Shown here piece after piece: positions 53,101-62,903 of a stretch of DNA of 64,000 nt. The stretch is from an uncultured Lachnospira sp. (GTDB taxonomy: Bacteria > Bacillota > Clostridia > Lachnospirales > Lachnospiraceae): positions 62,001 through 126,000 of the forward strand of contig CAKRLE010000007.1 of assembly GCA_934359185.1 (NCBI GenBank), given 5' to 3'. Position 1 is the stretch's first letter, and every line of letters starts with the position of its first letter. The notes beneath the pieces are model-generated. The model had not been told where the DNA came from and searched no databases. It saw nothing but the letters and a program-made list of their open reading frames with translations. Position numbers and translations under genes: made by a program.

Positions 53101-54405
53101 ATGTATACTACGCAGATGGATGCTGCCAGACAGGGTATCATCACAGAAGAGATGAAAAAAGTAGCCGATAAGGAAAGAATTGATGTTAATGAATTAAGAG
53201 ATCTTATCGCAAAGGGACAGGTTATAATACCTGCCAACAAGAATCACAAATGTCTTGAGCCTAATGGAATAGGTGAGAGATTAAGAACTAAGATTAATGT
53301 TAATCTTGGAACATCAAGAGATTGTGTTGACCTTGATATGGAGCTTGATAAGGTTAATAATGCTGTTGCCATGGGTGCAGAAGCGATTATGGATTTAAGC
53401 TCATTTGGCGATACACAGAAGTTTAGAAGAAAGCTGACAGCCGAGTGTCCAGCAATAATAGGAACTGTTCCTATATATGATGCGGTTGTGTATTATCACA
53501 AGGCATTGAAGGATATCACAGCTAAAGAGTGGCTTGATATAGTAAGAATGCATGCTGAGGATGGTGTGGATTTCATGACTATCCATTGTGGAATTAATAA
53601 GGCAACAGCCAAGAGATTCCGCAACTCAAAGAGACTTATGAATATTGTGTCGAGAGGCGGTTCAATCATATATGCATGGATGGAGATGACTGGTAATGAG
53701 AATCCTTTCTATGAGCATTATGATGAAGTGCTTGATATATGCAGGGAATATGATGTGACAATGAGCCTTGGTGATGCATGTCGTCCTGGATGTATTGAGG
53801 ATGCATCAGATATATCACAGATAGAAGAGCTTATCACATTAGGCGAGCTTACAAAGAGAGCATGGGATAAGGATGTACAGGTTATGATTGAGGGACCGGG
53901 ACATATGCCTCTTAACCAGATTCAGGCAAATATGGAGATTCAGAAGACACTTTGTAAAGGAGCTCCTTTCTACGTATTAGGTCCTCTAGTTACAGATATA
54001 GCACCAGGATATGATCATATAACAGCAGCTATCGGTGGTGCAATTGCAGCCACATATGGTGCATCATTCCTTTGCTATGTAACACCGGCAGAGCATTTAA
54101 GACTTCCGGATCTTGATGATGTTAAAGAAGGAATTATTGCTTCAAGAATAGCGGCACATGCAGCTGATATAGCCAAGGGACTTCCAGGGGCTATGGAGTG
54201 GGATCACAAGATGGATGTTGCCAGAAAGAAGCTTGACTGGGAGGCGATGTTTGACGTTGCTATAGATCCAGAGAAGGCAAGAAGATATCGTGCTTCATCT
54301 AAGCCAGAGAAAGAAGATACATGTTCAATGTGTGGTAATTTCTGTGCAGTCAAGAATATGAATAAGATTCTTGATGGAGAGATTGTAAGCATATTTGATG
54401 AATAA
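53101..54405 (+). CDS. thiC: Phosphomethylpyrimidine synthase ThiC
   Basis: Radical-SAM enzyme of 434 aa converting aminoimidazole ribotide to hydroxymethylpyrimidine phosphate for thiamine. The radical SAM cluster motif of this family is C-terminal and present as CSMCGNFC near 409. Core signatures: [66 protein letters not shown] and [20 protein letters not shown]. Full family length for the short clostridial type. Confidence 0.98.
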   Translation: MYTTQMDAARQGIITEEMKKVADKERIDVNELRDLIAKGQVIIPANKNHKCLEPNGIGERLRTKINVNLGTSRDCVDLDMELDKVNNAVAMGAEAIMDLSSFGDTQKFRRKLTAECPAIIGTVPIYDAVVYYHKALKDITAKEWLDIVRMHAEDGVDFMTIHCGINKATAKRFRNSKRLMNIVSRGGSIIYAWMEMTGNENPFYEHYDEVLDICREYDVTMSLGDACRPGCIEDASDISQIEELITLGELTKRAWDKDVQVMIEGPGHMPLNQIQANMEIQKTLCKGAPFYVLGPLVTDIAPGYDHITAAIGGAIAATYGASFLCYVTPAEHLRLPDLDDVKEGIIASRIAAHAADIAKGLPGAMEWDHKMDVARKKLDWEAMFDVAIDPEKARRYRASSKPEKEDTCSMCGNFCAVKNMNKILDGEIVSIFDE

Positions 54406-54423
54406 AATATTTAACTGATAATA

Positions 54424-54471
54424 CAAAACCTGCACAGTCGGCTTGTAAGTAAGCTGGCTGTGCAGGTTTTG
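54424..54471. terminator. Bidirectional terminator between thiC and PAP2 gene
   Basis: CAAAACCTGCACAG (54424-54437) pairs with CTGTGCAGGTTTTG (54458-54471), perfect 14 bp, with A and T runs built into the stem ends. Confidence 0.92.
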
Positions 54472-54497
54472 TTATCTGCTGTAAAGCGTATATATTA

Positions 54498-55193
54498 TTA
54501 TTCATTAGATTCAATGGCTTCGCATGACTTGGTATCACACATTTCTTCAGAAGCACATTTTCTGAACCGGCTGTAATTCACGACATAGAGAAGCATGTAC
54601 ATAACTGCAGCAAAAGCGCATCCACCTATTAAATCTGTTATGCTGTGCTGTTTTAAAAATAAAGTAGATAAGCATATAAGTACACAAATAACAAGTGAAC
54701 ATACACGGACTGCTTTATGGTTTTTTAAGGCTTCACATTTGTTAAGGGCAATGTGTACGACAACTGAGTTGTATACATGGATGCTTGGAAATACATTATA
54801 TGGCGTATCAACTTCATACAGTGAAGCAACAAGTGTTCCAAATATATTATCTGGCAGTGTGCCTGGGCGAAGATTAAGTCCGTTAGGATAAATCATGCAT
54901 ATTATCAGACATACAGACATGCCGAGTATGAGAGACAGAGCCATGCGGATAAATTCTTTATCTGTTGCATATATCATCATGAACAGGCATGCGCCAACAA
55001 TGTATACAAACCAGAAATAATATGGAATTATAAAATATTCACAGAACGGTATGGCATTGTCAAATGCTATATCAATAATGTGCATGTTAGGTGTGGCATC
55101 TGTGATAGCTTTTTCAAGGAAAAAGAACCATGGCAGATATATTAAGACATATAAGCCATATAGTGGACGCCATTTTTTAAAACGATTAATCAT
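54498..55193 (-). CDS. PAP2-type membrane phosphatase
   Basis: Membrane protein of 231 aa with six predicted helices. The PAP2 motifs are NVFPSIHVYNSVVVH near 133 (phosphatase motif 2, His) and KQHSITDLIGG near 185 (motif 3, nucleophile His and Asp). Enzymes of this kind dephosphorylate undecaprenyl or diacylglycerol pyrophosphates, or transfer inositol phosphate; substrate unknown. The last 25 residues are hydrophilic with several Cys and Glu. Confidence 0.92.
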   Translation of the reverse strand: MINRFKKWRPLYGLYVLIYLPWFFFLEKAITDATPNMHIIDIAFDNAIPFCEYFIIPYYFWFVYIVGACLFMMIYATDKEFIRMALSLILGMSVCLIICMIYPNGLNLRPGTLPDNIFGTLVASLYEVDTPYNVFPSIHVYNSVVVHIALNKCEALKNHKAVRVCSLVICVLICLSTLFLKQHSITDLIGGCAFAAVMYMLLYVVNYSRFRKCASEEMCDTKSCEAIESNE

Positions 55194-55467
55194 CTGATAA
55201 CCCCCTTGTTTAATTAAGAAATCAATATTATTAATTATGTAAAATGTAAATAAAAAATCTTTAGCAATATTTTTGTATTATATCAAATAAATATATTAAA
55301 GGCAACAACAGCATATACCTCAAATAGAAACAAAATGTAATTAATTTATTAAATTTTTTTAAAGAGTGTATATGCCGTAATTTTGCATAAGTTGCAAAAA
55401 ATAATATAGTAGTATATAATTAACAATAATTGTGCGTTCATATTAGAACCATACATGGAGGATTAAC
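55194..55467 (+). other. AT-rich divergent intergenic region
   Basis: Very AT-rich, with no gene. TATATAA-like words near 55413 could be the -10 for the ABC operon, but no clear -35 was found. GGAGG at 55457-55461 is the ABC gene's ribosome site. Confidence 0.45.
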
Positions 55468-56130
55468 ATGCTTAAACTTAATCATGTCAAGAAGATATAT
55501 GACAAACAGGAAATACTTACAGACGTTGATTATACGTTTGAACAGGGAAAGATATATCCTATTCTTGGGGGAACCGGGGCAGGAAGAACAACATTGTTTG
55601 AGTGCATCAGTGGTGATGTGCCAATTGATGGTGGTTCTATAGAGTCAGGTTCTAAGAGAGAATCATTTTATGCAGCCAAGCAGAGCGTGCTTCCTATGTA
55701 TATATCAGGATATGAATTTATAAGCTTATTGTGTTCATTTAAGAAAAAAGAAAATGCAGATGGCTATCTTGACAGAGTCATGCTTTCAGAAGAAGTCAGG
55801 AATGACCTTATATGTAATTATTCATTTGAAGATAAGAAGAGATTGCAGCTGGCAGCATTTCTGGTACAGAGACCATATGTAATCATGTTTGATGAACCAT
55901 TAGATTTCTGCAGTGAAGAATATATTGATACATTTCTTGATGTGTTGTCATCTGAGTGCCATGAGCATGTAGTTCTTATATCGACAAGCGTGCTTTCTAT
56001 TGCACAAAGAATTGCACCAGATGTACTTGTGCTTAATAATGGCGAGCTCAACGAAGTCACAGCTGAGATGATTGATATTCCTGAGATTAATAATGCAATT
56101 CTTGATATATTGGGAGATTTAGAAGAATGA
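55468..56130 (+). CDS. ABC ATPase with altered Walker A and signature motifs
   Basis: ATPase subunit of 220 aa. The P-loop reads GGTGAGRTTLFE near residue 33, where the invariant Lys is replaced by Arg. The signature region is NYSFEDKKRLQLAAFLVQRP instead of LSGGQ, and Walker B with catalytic Glu is YVIMFDEPLDF near 152. The switch region LISTSVLSIAQRIAPD lacks an obvious His. Such changes usually lower or abolish ATP hydrolysis. It overlaps the next gene by 4 nt and probably drives or regulates that membrane protein. Confidence 0.9.
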   Translation: MLKLNHVKKIYDKQEILTDVDYTFEQGKIYPILGGTGAGRTTLFECISGDVPIDGGSIESGSKRESFYAAKQSVLPMYISGYEFISLLCSFKKKENADGYLDRVMLSEEVRNDLICNYSFEDKKRLQLAAFLVQRPYVIMFDEPLDFCSEEYIDTFLDVLSSECHEHVVLISTSVLSIAQRIAPDVLVLNNGELNEVTAEMIDIPEINNAILDILGDLEE

Positions 56131-56942
56131 TAATAGTTAAAAAGATGTTTGCTGAGAAGATTCTCAGGTATATGGAGATGATGAACAGGTTCCTGCTTGT
56201 TTTATACAGAATACCTAATCTCGGCGATAAACTGCATGAACAGATAGTCGATAATAACAATCGTAAACTTAAGACTACATTTGGCGTGACAGCCCAGATT
56301 GGTGTAGTGCTGCTGGAATTTTTAAGAAAATATATATATGTCCTTATATTCATGTATGTTCCATACAGGCTTATAGGACGTTTGTGTCCGCTTGTTGCGA
56401 GCCACCAGCAGACGACTATTATATATATGTTCTTTATGCTGTCTACACTATGTGGAAGCATTGCTAATACTACACTTATGGCAATGGGTGACAGGGATTA
56501 TCTTATGATGCGTGTCATGCTTATAAGTCCGTATATGAATTTCCTGGGAAAACTTGCATATAAGGTGGCATCTGATTTCGTATATTTTACTATTATTCTT
56601 ACAATGTTTGGTGTTACGTTCTGGCGTGCATTGTGTCTGAGCCTGTTTACAGCAGCGTGCAGGCCGGTAGGAGAGATGTTTGCTATTCTGATATTTGAAA
56701 AGTTTACAGTGATATACGATAACAGGGGGATATTTAATGGCTTTGTAATGGCTATGTGTGTTCTTGTGGCATATGGTGTCCCTGTCCTTAGCAGAAAGGT
56801 ATCGTCAGCATGGCTTGCTTTTGCGCATCCAGTATCAGCAATCGTTATGCTTCTTATTGGTGGTGCTGCTACAGCGTATCTGTGGTGGTACAAGCATTAC
56901 AGAAAGATTGTCCGTGAAGCTATGCATATGAAGAGAGAGTAG
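56127..56942 (+). CDS. Multi-spanning membrane protein, putative ABC export subunit
   Basis: Protein of 271 aa with about six membrane segments (from residue 67). The hydrophilic start, MNRFLLVLYRIPNLGDKLHE, resembles the N-terminus of putative ABC-export membrane proteins that are usually about twice this length, so this may be a half-size member; that is a weak family call. ATGA overlap with the ATPase gene supports a two-component transporter. Cargo unknown. Confidence 0.82.
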   Translation: MIIVKKMFAEKILRYMEMMNRFLLVLYRIPNLGDKLHEQIVDNNNRKLKTTFGVTAQIGVVLLEFLRKYIYVLIFMYVPYRLIGRLCPLVASHQQTTIIYMFFMLSTLCGSIANTTLMAMGDRDYLMMRVMLISPYMNFLGKLAYKVASDFVYFTIILTMFGVTFWRALCLSLFTAACRPVGEMFAILIFEKFTVIYDNRGIFNGFVMAMCVLVAYGVPVLSRKVSSAWLAFAHPVSAIVMLLIGGAATAYLWWYKHYRKIVREAMHMKRE

Positions 56943-56990
56943 TTTATATCCATAATTATTCAAGAGTATTGTCGGGAGATGGTTAAGATA

Positions 56991-58403
56991 ATGACTAATA
57001 AAAAAAGGATAATCCGTATATTAGAAAAGACAGCGGTTTTTATAATGTTTATTCTGATTATTTCCTATATGGTATACAGCAGATATTCAGAGAATAAGTC
57101 AAAGCAGATTAACTTAAAGTCAAGATATACATTTGCCGTGACAATTGATTCTGATGGGAATGTTGTCGAGCCAAAAGATCCGGGCGAAGTTAACCACACT
57201 CTGTCACAGGATTTTGCTGATCTTGATATAAGCCAGATTGGAAGTATATGGACGCGGGAATTTCTGGCTCAATATTCACAGAGATATGTAAGCTGGTCTA
57301 AAAAGCTTAACAGAATAGAGATAGATGAGCCGTCAGTTCTCGATGAGAGTAAGGATGTCCTTCTTATCAGCTTCAGTGCGGGGCTTAATGATTCTAATAT
57401 GGATAATTTTGAAGAGTGGGACGGAATCCTTGAGAATGGGAGAATGCATTGTGAGTGGGTTGTTGAGTTTATTATAGATAATCATTATGATGGAACTGCG
57501 ACAATATATGTGTCATCCATAATGTCACCTGAGGATTATGGAATAGAGCAGAACAGCAAAAATAATATAACATCCGGAATATTAGAGGATGAAACAGAGA
57601 GCTCATATGCGTATTATCAGATAAAGAATAATTTCCTGTCGGTTACGTACGATGGTGGAGAGAAGTTTATTAATGTTCCGGTTGATATATCTAAGCTTCC
57701 GATAGTAGATAATGGTTCTACAGGAAACCAGAGCCTTGCTAAAGGCAGCTTCATTGTAAATACAACAATGACTGCATTTTTATATGGCGGAACTATTACA
57801 GGTGGAAGCAGAACTCCGCTTACTGTTGTTTATTCGACAGATCTTGGCACACAATGGACAACGTGTGAGATAGATGATACCTATGGAGCGCAGTACTATT
57901 ATATAGATTTCTTTGATGAGAATAGTGGTGTTATTGTAGCGGAATATAGCTCAGGCAATAATCAGACGTATTCTAAGATATATACCACATCCAATGGCGG
58001 CAATTCATGGAGCACAACAGGCCAGGGACCATCGACGGGCCAGTTAAAAGGTGCTAAATTCATAAATGCACAGACAGGTTTCTTTGCGTATGAATATAAT
58101 GATGAAGTTGATTCTAATCTTTATATGACTTCTGATGGGGCAAAGACATTTGAAAAAATATATCTTCCTGAACAGAAGCTTGAGAGTGCAATCACAGAAG
58201 CTGTTGGTGAGGATGCATCATGGAGCAGTGTGTTTAAAGAGGCAAGCGTTCCTGTTGTTGATAAGAATTCAGATATTATAGTTTATCTTACACAGGGAAG
58301 CGAAGGAAGCTATAACAGTGGAAGAACAGCAGCCAAATATATCTCGTCAGACCGTGGTGTTACATTCAAATATTCAGGGCTGGTAGAGATTTCTAAAGAA
58401 TAA
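56991..58403 (+). CDS. Signal-anchored BNR/Ycf48-type beta-propeller protein
   Basis: Protein of 470 aa from ATG 56991; ATG 56979 touches the GGGAG ribosome site and is therefore unlikely. A membrane anchor lies at about residues 9-28 (TAVFIMFILIISYMVYS). The extracytoplasmic part holds a mixed domain (to about 240) and then BNR-type propeller blades: VVYSTDLGTQWTTCE, IYTTSNGGNSWSTTG and LYMTSDGAKTFEKIY. Such Asp-box repeats occur in sialidases and in assembly factors. No catalytic set is visible. Third gene of the ABC operon. Confidence 0.85.
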   Translation: MTNKKRIIRILEKTAVFIMFILIISYMVYSRYSENKSKQINLKSRYTFAVTIDSDGNVVEPKDPGEVNHTLSQDFADLDISQIGSIWTREFLAQYSQRYVSWSKKLNRIEIDEPSVLDESKDVLLISFSAGLNDSNMDNFEEWDGILENGRMHCEWVVEFIIDNHYDGTATIYVSSIMSPEDYGIEQNSKNNITSGILEDETESSYAYYQIKNNFLSVTYDGGEKFINVPVDISKLPIVDNGSTGNQSLAKGSFIVNTTMTAFLYGGTITGGSRTPLTVVYSTDLGTQWTTCEIDDTYGAQYYYIDFFDENSGVIVAEYSSGNNQTYSKIYTTSNGGNSWSTTGQGPSTGQLKGAKFINAQTGFFAYEYNDEVDSNLYMTSDGAKTFEKIYLPEQKLESAITEAVGEDASWSSVFKEASVPVVDKNSDIIVYLTQGSEGSYNSGRTAAKYISSDRGVTFKYSGLVEISKE

Positions 58404-58406
58404 TTA

Positions 58407-58466
58407 CAAAACTTCTCATACTCTATGGATTTTGCAGTGGCTTTCTATAGATATGAGAAGTTTTTG
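58407..58466 (+). terminator. Terminator of the ABC/beta-propeller operon
   Basis: AAAACTTCTCATA (near 58408-58420) pairs with TATGAGAAGTTTT (58452-58464) and ends in a T-run; the loop is 31 nt. Confidence 0.82.
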
Positions 58467-58485
58467 CATAATTATAAATACTCGC

Positions 58486-58514
58486 TTGAAATCGAAACTT
58501 GTATGTGGTAAAAT
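58486..58514 (+). promoter_or_regulatory. Probable carAB promoter
   Basis: TTGAAA (58486-58491), 17 bp, TAAAAT (58509-58514); start near 58521, directly before the hairpin at 58529-58557. Confidence 0.6.
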
Positions 58515-58528
58515 TTTATAAATCCGAG

Positions 58529-58557
58529 AAAAAAGACAATTTTTTGTCTTTTTTTTT
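58529..58557 (+). terminator. Early hairpin plus T-run in the carAB leader
   Basis: AAAAAGACAA (58530-58539), 4-nt T loop, TTGTCTTTTT (58544-58553), T to 58557. It starts about 10 nt after the predicted transcript start and lies 31 nt before carA, so it could attenuate carAB or merely back up the upstream terminator. Confidence 0.68.
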
Positions 58558-58587
58558 GCGCAAAACACGAAAGGGAATAGGTAAATC

Positions 58588-59661
58588 ATGAAAGCATTTT
58601 TAATTCTTGAAGATGGAACAGTGTTTAGTGGCACAAGTATTGGCTCTACCCGCGAGGTTATCAGTGAGATAGTTTTCAATACATCAATGACGGGCTATCT
58701 GGAGGTCTTGACTGACCCTTCATATGCTGGACAAGCGGTAACTATGACATATCCTTTAATTGGTAATTACGGAATATGTTACAAAGATATGGAATCACCA
58801 AAGGCTCAGCCAGATGGTTTTATTGTGCGAGAGTTATCAAGAACTCCAAGCAACTTTAGATGCGAAGATCCTATTCAGAAATTTCTTTTAGATAATGATA
58901 TTCCTGGTATTGCAGGAATTGATACAAGAGCTCTTGCTAAGATTTTAAGAGAAAAGGGTACTATGAATGGAATGATAACAACTAACGAGAATTATAATCT
59001 CGATGAGGTTCTTCCTAAGATTAAAGAGTATTCAGTAACAGGTGTTGTAAGAAAAACAACATGTAAGGAAATCGAGGTTCTTCCTGGTAAAGGACCTAAG
59101 GTAGCGCTTCTTGACCTTGGTGCTAAGAGAAATATTGCAAGATCTCTGAATGAAAGAGGCTGTGAGGTAACTATATATCCTGCATACACTAAGGCAGAAG
59201 AGATTCTTGGCACTAATCCAGATGGTATTATGTTATCTAATGGTGCTGGTGACCCTAAGGAGTGTGTAGAGATTATAGAGGAGCTTAAAAAGCTGTATGC
59301 AAGTGAAGTTCCAATCTTTGCAATCTGTCTTGGACATCAGCTTATGGCACTTGCAACAGGTGCAGACACACATAAGTTAAAATATGGACACAGAGGTGCT
59401 AACCATCCAGTTAAGGATTTAAAGACTGGAAGAGTGTACATATCATGCCAGAACCACGGATATGTTGTTGATGAGACAACACTTGATCCAAAGGTTGCTG
59501 TTCCTGCCTTTGAAAATGTTAATGACAAGACTAACGAGGGACTTGAATATGTAGGTAAGAAGATATTTACAGTACAGTTCCATCCTGAGGCATGTGCAGG
59601 TCCACAGGATACAGGTTACTTATTTGATAGATTTATGGACATGATGAAGAAGGAGGACTAA
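58588..59661 (+). CDS. carA: Carbamoyl-phosphate synthase small subunit
   Basis: Glutaminase subunit of 357 aa that passes ammonia to CarB for arginine and pyrimidine synthesis. N-terminal domain MKAFLILEDGTVFSGTSIGS; the glutaminase nucleophile Cys is in FAICLGHQLMAL near 246, and the His/Glu partner is in VQFHPEACAGP near 331. AAAGGGA precedes the ATG. Operon with carB, 4 nt apart. Confidence 0.98.
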   Translation: MKAFLILEDGTVFSGTSIGSTREVISEIVFNTSMTGYLEVLTDPSYAGQAVTMTYPLIGNYGICYKDMESPKAQPDGFIVRELSRTPSNFRCEDPIQKFLLDNDIPGIAGIDTRALAKILREKGTMNGMITTNENYNLDEVLPKIKEYSVTGVVRKTTCKEIEVLPGKGPKVALLDLGAKRNIARSLNERGCEVTIYPAYTKAEEILGTNPDGIMLSNGAGDPKECVEIIEELKKLYASEVPIFAICLGHQLMALATGADTHKLKYGHRGANHPVKDLKTGRVYISCQNHGYVVDETTLDPKVAVPAFENVNDKTNEGLEYVGKKIFTVQFHPEACAGPQDTGYLFDRFMDMMKKED

Positions 59662-59665
59662 GAAG

Positions 59666-62600
59666 ATGCCAAAGAATAATGACATTAAGAAAGTTTTAGT
59701 TATAGGTTCAGGCCCAATTATTATCGGACAGGCTGCAGAGTTTGATTATGCTGGTACACAGGCCTGCCGTTCTCTTAAAGAAGAGGGAATTGAAGTTGTT
59801 CTTGTAAATTCTAATCCTGCCACAATCATGACAGATAAGGATATTGCTGATGAGGTTTATATTGAGCCTCTTACAGTTAAAGTCCTTGAGCAGATAATTT
59901 TAAAGGAAAAGCCAGACAGTATTCTTCCTACACTGGGTGGTCAGGCTGGACTTAATCTTGCCATGGAGATTGCAGAAACTGGATTCCTTGAAGAACATAA
60001 TGTTAAGCTCATTGGTACAACATCTCTTACAATCAAGAAGGCAGAAGACCGTCTTATGTTTAAGGAGACTATGGAAAAGATTGGTGAGCCATGTGCTGCA
60101 TCACTCGTAGTTAATGATGTTCCAACTGGTGAAGCATTTGCAGCTAAGATTGGTTATCCGGTCGTTCTTCGTCCTGCATATACATTAGGAGGAAGTGGCG
60201 GCGGTATCGCACACAATGTAGCTGAACTCCGTGAAATCCTTGAGAATGGTCTCAGACTTTCAAGAGTAGGTGAGGTTTTAGTTGAGCGTTGTATCGCTGG
60301 ATGGAAAGAGATTGAGTACGAGGTAATGCGAGATGGTAATGGTAACTGCATTACAGTATGTAACATGGAGAATATCGACCCTGTCGGTGTTCATACAGGC
60401 GATAGTATCGTTGTTGCTCCTTCCCAGACATTGTCAGATAAAGAGTATCAGATGCTTAGAACATCAGCTCTTAATATTATAGATGAGTTAGGCATAACAG
60501 GTGGATGTAACGTGCAGTATGCACTTAATCCAGACAGCTTTGAGTACTGTGTAATTGAAGTTAACCCTCGTGTAAGCCGTTCTTCAGCACTTGCTTCTAA
60601 GGCTACAGGTTATCCTATCGCCAAGGTTGCAGCTAAGATTGCGTTAGGTTACACGCTTGATGAGATTAAAAATGCAATTACAGGCAAGACATTTGCGAGT
60701 TTTGAGCCAGCACTTGACTATTGTGTAGTAAAGATGCCAAGACTTCCATTCGATAAGTTTATTTCTGCCAAGAGAACTCTTACAACACAGATGAAGGCTA
60801 CTGGTGAGGTTATGAGTATAGCCAATAACTTTGAGGGTGGTCTTATGAAGGCTATCCGTTCGCTCGAGCAGCATGTTGACAGCCTTATGTCATATGATTT
60901 CACTAAGCTTACAGATGAGGAGCTTTTAGACGAACTTGCTGTTGTAGATGACAGAAGAATCTGGAAGATAGCAGAAGCATTGAGAAGACATATGCCAGCA
61001 GCCAAGCTTCATGATATAACTAAGATTGACCTTTGGTTTATCGATAAGCTCCAGATTATTGTAGATATGGAAAATGCTTTAAAGCGTGGTCCTCTTACTA
61101 AGGAACTTTTAAAGGAAGCTAAGAGAATTGAATTCCCTGATAATGTAATCGGTGAGCTTACTGGTCACACAGAAAGAGAAATCAAAGAGTTAAGAGACGA
61201 ATATGATATCCATGCAGCATTCAAGATGGTTGATACATGTGCTGCTGAGTTTGCTGCTACAACACCATATTACTATTCTGTATATGGAAGTGAGAATGAG
61301 GCAGTTGAGACAAGGGACAAGAAGAAGGTATTAGTACTTGGTTCAGGTCCTATAAGAATTGGACAGGGTATTGAGTTTGATTTCTGTTCAGTTCACTGTA
61401 CATGGTCATTTGAAAAGCAGGGCTATGAGACAATCATTATCAATAACAACCCTGAGACAGTTTCAACAGACTTTGATATTGCTGATAAGCTTTATTTTGA
61501 GCCTCTTACACCAGAGGATGTTGAGTCAATCGTTGATTTTGAGAAGCCAGACGGAGCTGTTGTACAGTTCGGTGGACAGACAGCGATTAAGCTTACTGAG
61601 GCGCTTATGAAGATGGGTGTTCCAATCCTTGGAACAAGTGCAGAGGATGTAGATGCCGCAGAGGATAGAGAGTTATTCGATAAGATTCTTGAGCAGTGTG
61701 AGATTCCTAGAGCTAAGGGTCACACAGTATTCACAGTTGAGGAAGCTTTAAAGGCTGCTAATGAATTAGGTTATCCAGTACTTGTTCGTCCTTCATACGT
61801 TCTTGGTGGACAGGGCATGCAGATTGCTGTATCTGATGAGGATGTTGTAGAGTTCATGAACATCATCAACAGAATTAAGCAGGATCATCCAATTCTTGTA
61901 GATAAGTACCTTATGGGTAAAGAGATAGAGGTAGACGCTGTGTGTGATGGTGAGGATATTCTTATCCCTGGTATCATGGAGCATATTGAGAGAGCTGGTA
62001 TCCATTCAGGAGACAGTATCTCTGTATATCCAGCTAAGTCTATCACTCCAAGAATTACAGATATGATAGTTGAATATACTAAGAGACTTGCAAGATCCCT
62101 TCATGTTAAGGGCCTTATCAATATCCAGTTTATTGTATATAACGATCAGGTATATGTAATCGAGGTTAACCCTCGTTCAAGTCGTACTGTTCCATATATC
62201 AGTAAGGTTACAGGCATTCCAATCGTTAAACTTGCTACAAGTGTCATCACAGGAAGCAGGATAAAGGATTTAGGTTATGAGCCAGGACTTGCAAAGCCTG
62301 CTGATTATTATGCAATCAAGATGCCTGTATTCTCATTTGAGAAAATCAGAGGTGCTGATATTACAATGGGACCTGAGATGAAGTCTACAGGCGAGTGTCT
62401 TGGTATCTCTAAGGATTTTGATGAGGCATTATTTAAGGCGTTCCAGGGAGCTGGAATATGTCTTCCTAAGCATAAGCAGATTATCATGACACTTGCAGAT
62501 AAGGATAAGCAGGATGGTATTGATATTGCACAGAGATTTGAGGCGTTGGGATATAAGATATATGCATCAAGAGGAACTGCCAAGATTCTTAAGGAGAATG

Positions 62601-62866
62601 GAGTGCATGCAATCCAGGTTAACAAGATAGGCCAGGAAGCACCAACACTTCTCGATCTTATCTTAGAACATAAGATTGACCTTATAATTGATACACCAGA
62701 GAGTGGTATTGAGAGAGCAAAGGACGGTTTCCTTATACGACGTTATGCAATTGAGACAGGCGTTCACTGCCTTACAAGTCTTGATACAGCTCATGCGCTT
62801 ATATCAAGTCTTGAGCATGCATTTAACAATAAGGAACTTACAATTGTTGATATTGCAAAGATTTAA
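59666..62866 (+). CDS. carB: Carbamoyl-phosphate synthase large subunit
   Basis: Synthetase of 1066 aa with two homologous ATP-grasp halves, starting VLVIGSGPIIIGQAAEFDYA near residue 10 and VLVLGSGPIRIGQGIEFDFC near 554, plus the C-terminal MGS-like allosteric domain (from about 930, KIYASRGTAKILKENG), where UMP and ornithine bind in characterised homologues. EVNPRVSRSSALASKATGYP and EVNPRSSRTVPY are the ATP-grasp metal-binding loops. Full length. Confidence 0.99.
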   Translation: MPKNNDIKKVLVIGSGPIIIGQAAEFDYAGTQACRSLKEEGIEVVLVNSNPATIMTDKDIADEVYIEPLTVKVLEQIILKEKPDSILPTLGGQAGLNLAMEIAETGFLEEHNVKLIGTTSLTIKKAEDRLMFKETMEKIGEPCAASLVVNDVPTGEAFAAKIGYPVVLRPAYTLGGSGGGIAHNVAELREILENGLRLSRVGEVLVERCIAGWKEIEYEVMRDGNGNCITVCNMENIDPVGVHTGDSIVVAPSQTLSDKEYQMLRTSALNIIDELGITGGCNVQYALNPDSFEYCVIEVNPRVSRSSALASKATGYPIAKVAAKIALGYTLDEIKNAITGKTFASFEPALDYCVVKMPRLPFDKFISAKRTLTTQMKATGEVMSIANNFEGGLMKAIRSLEQHVDSLMSYDFTKLTDEELLDELAVVDDRRIWKIAEALRRHMPAAKLHDITKIDLWFIDKLQIIVDMENALKRGPLTKELLKEAKRIEFPDNVIGELTGHTEREIKELRDEYDIHAAFKMVDTCAAEFAATTPYYYSVYGSENEAVETRDKKKVLVLGSGPIRIGQGIEFDFCSVHCTWSFEKQGYETIIINNNPETVSTDFDIADKLYFEPLTPEDVESIVDFEKPDGAVVQFGGQTAIKLTEALMKMGVPILGTSAEDVDAAEDRELFDKILEQCEIPRAKGHTVFTVEEALKAANELGYPVLVRPSYVLGGQGMQIAVSDEDVVEFMNIINRIKQDHPILVDKYLMGKEIEVDAVCDGEDILIPGIMEHIERAGIHSGDSISVYPAKSITPRITDMIVEYTKRLARSLHVKGLINIQFIVYNDQVYVIEVNPRSSRTVPYISKVTGIPIVKLATSVITGSRIKDLGYEPGLAKPADYYAIKMPVFSFEKIRGADITMGPEMKSTGECLGISKDFDEALFKAFQGAGICLPKHKQIIMTLADKDKQDGIDIAQRFEALGYKIYASRGTAKILKENGVHAIQVNKIGQEAPTLLDLILEHKIDLIIDTPESGIERAKDGFLIRRYAIETGVHCLTSLDTAHALISSLEHAFNNKELTIVDIAKI

Positions 62867-62903
62867 TGGTTGCATAAAAAGTAGTTAAAAGGGGTTTTTA
62901 CAC

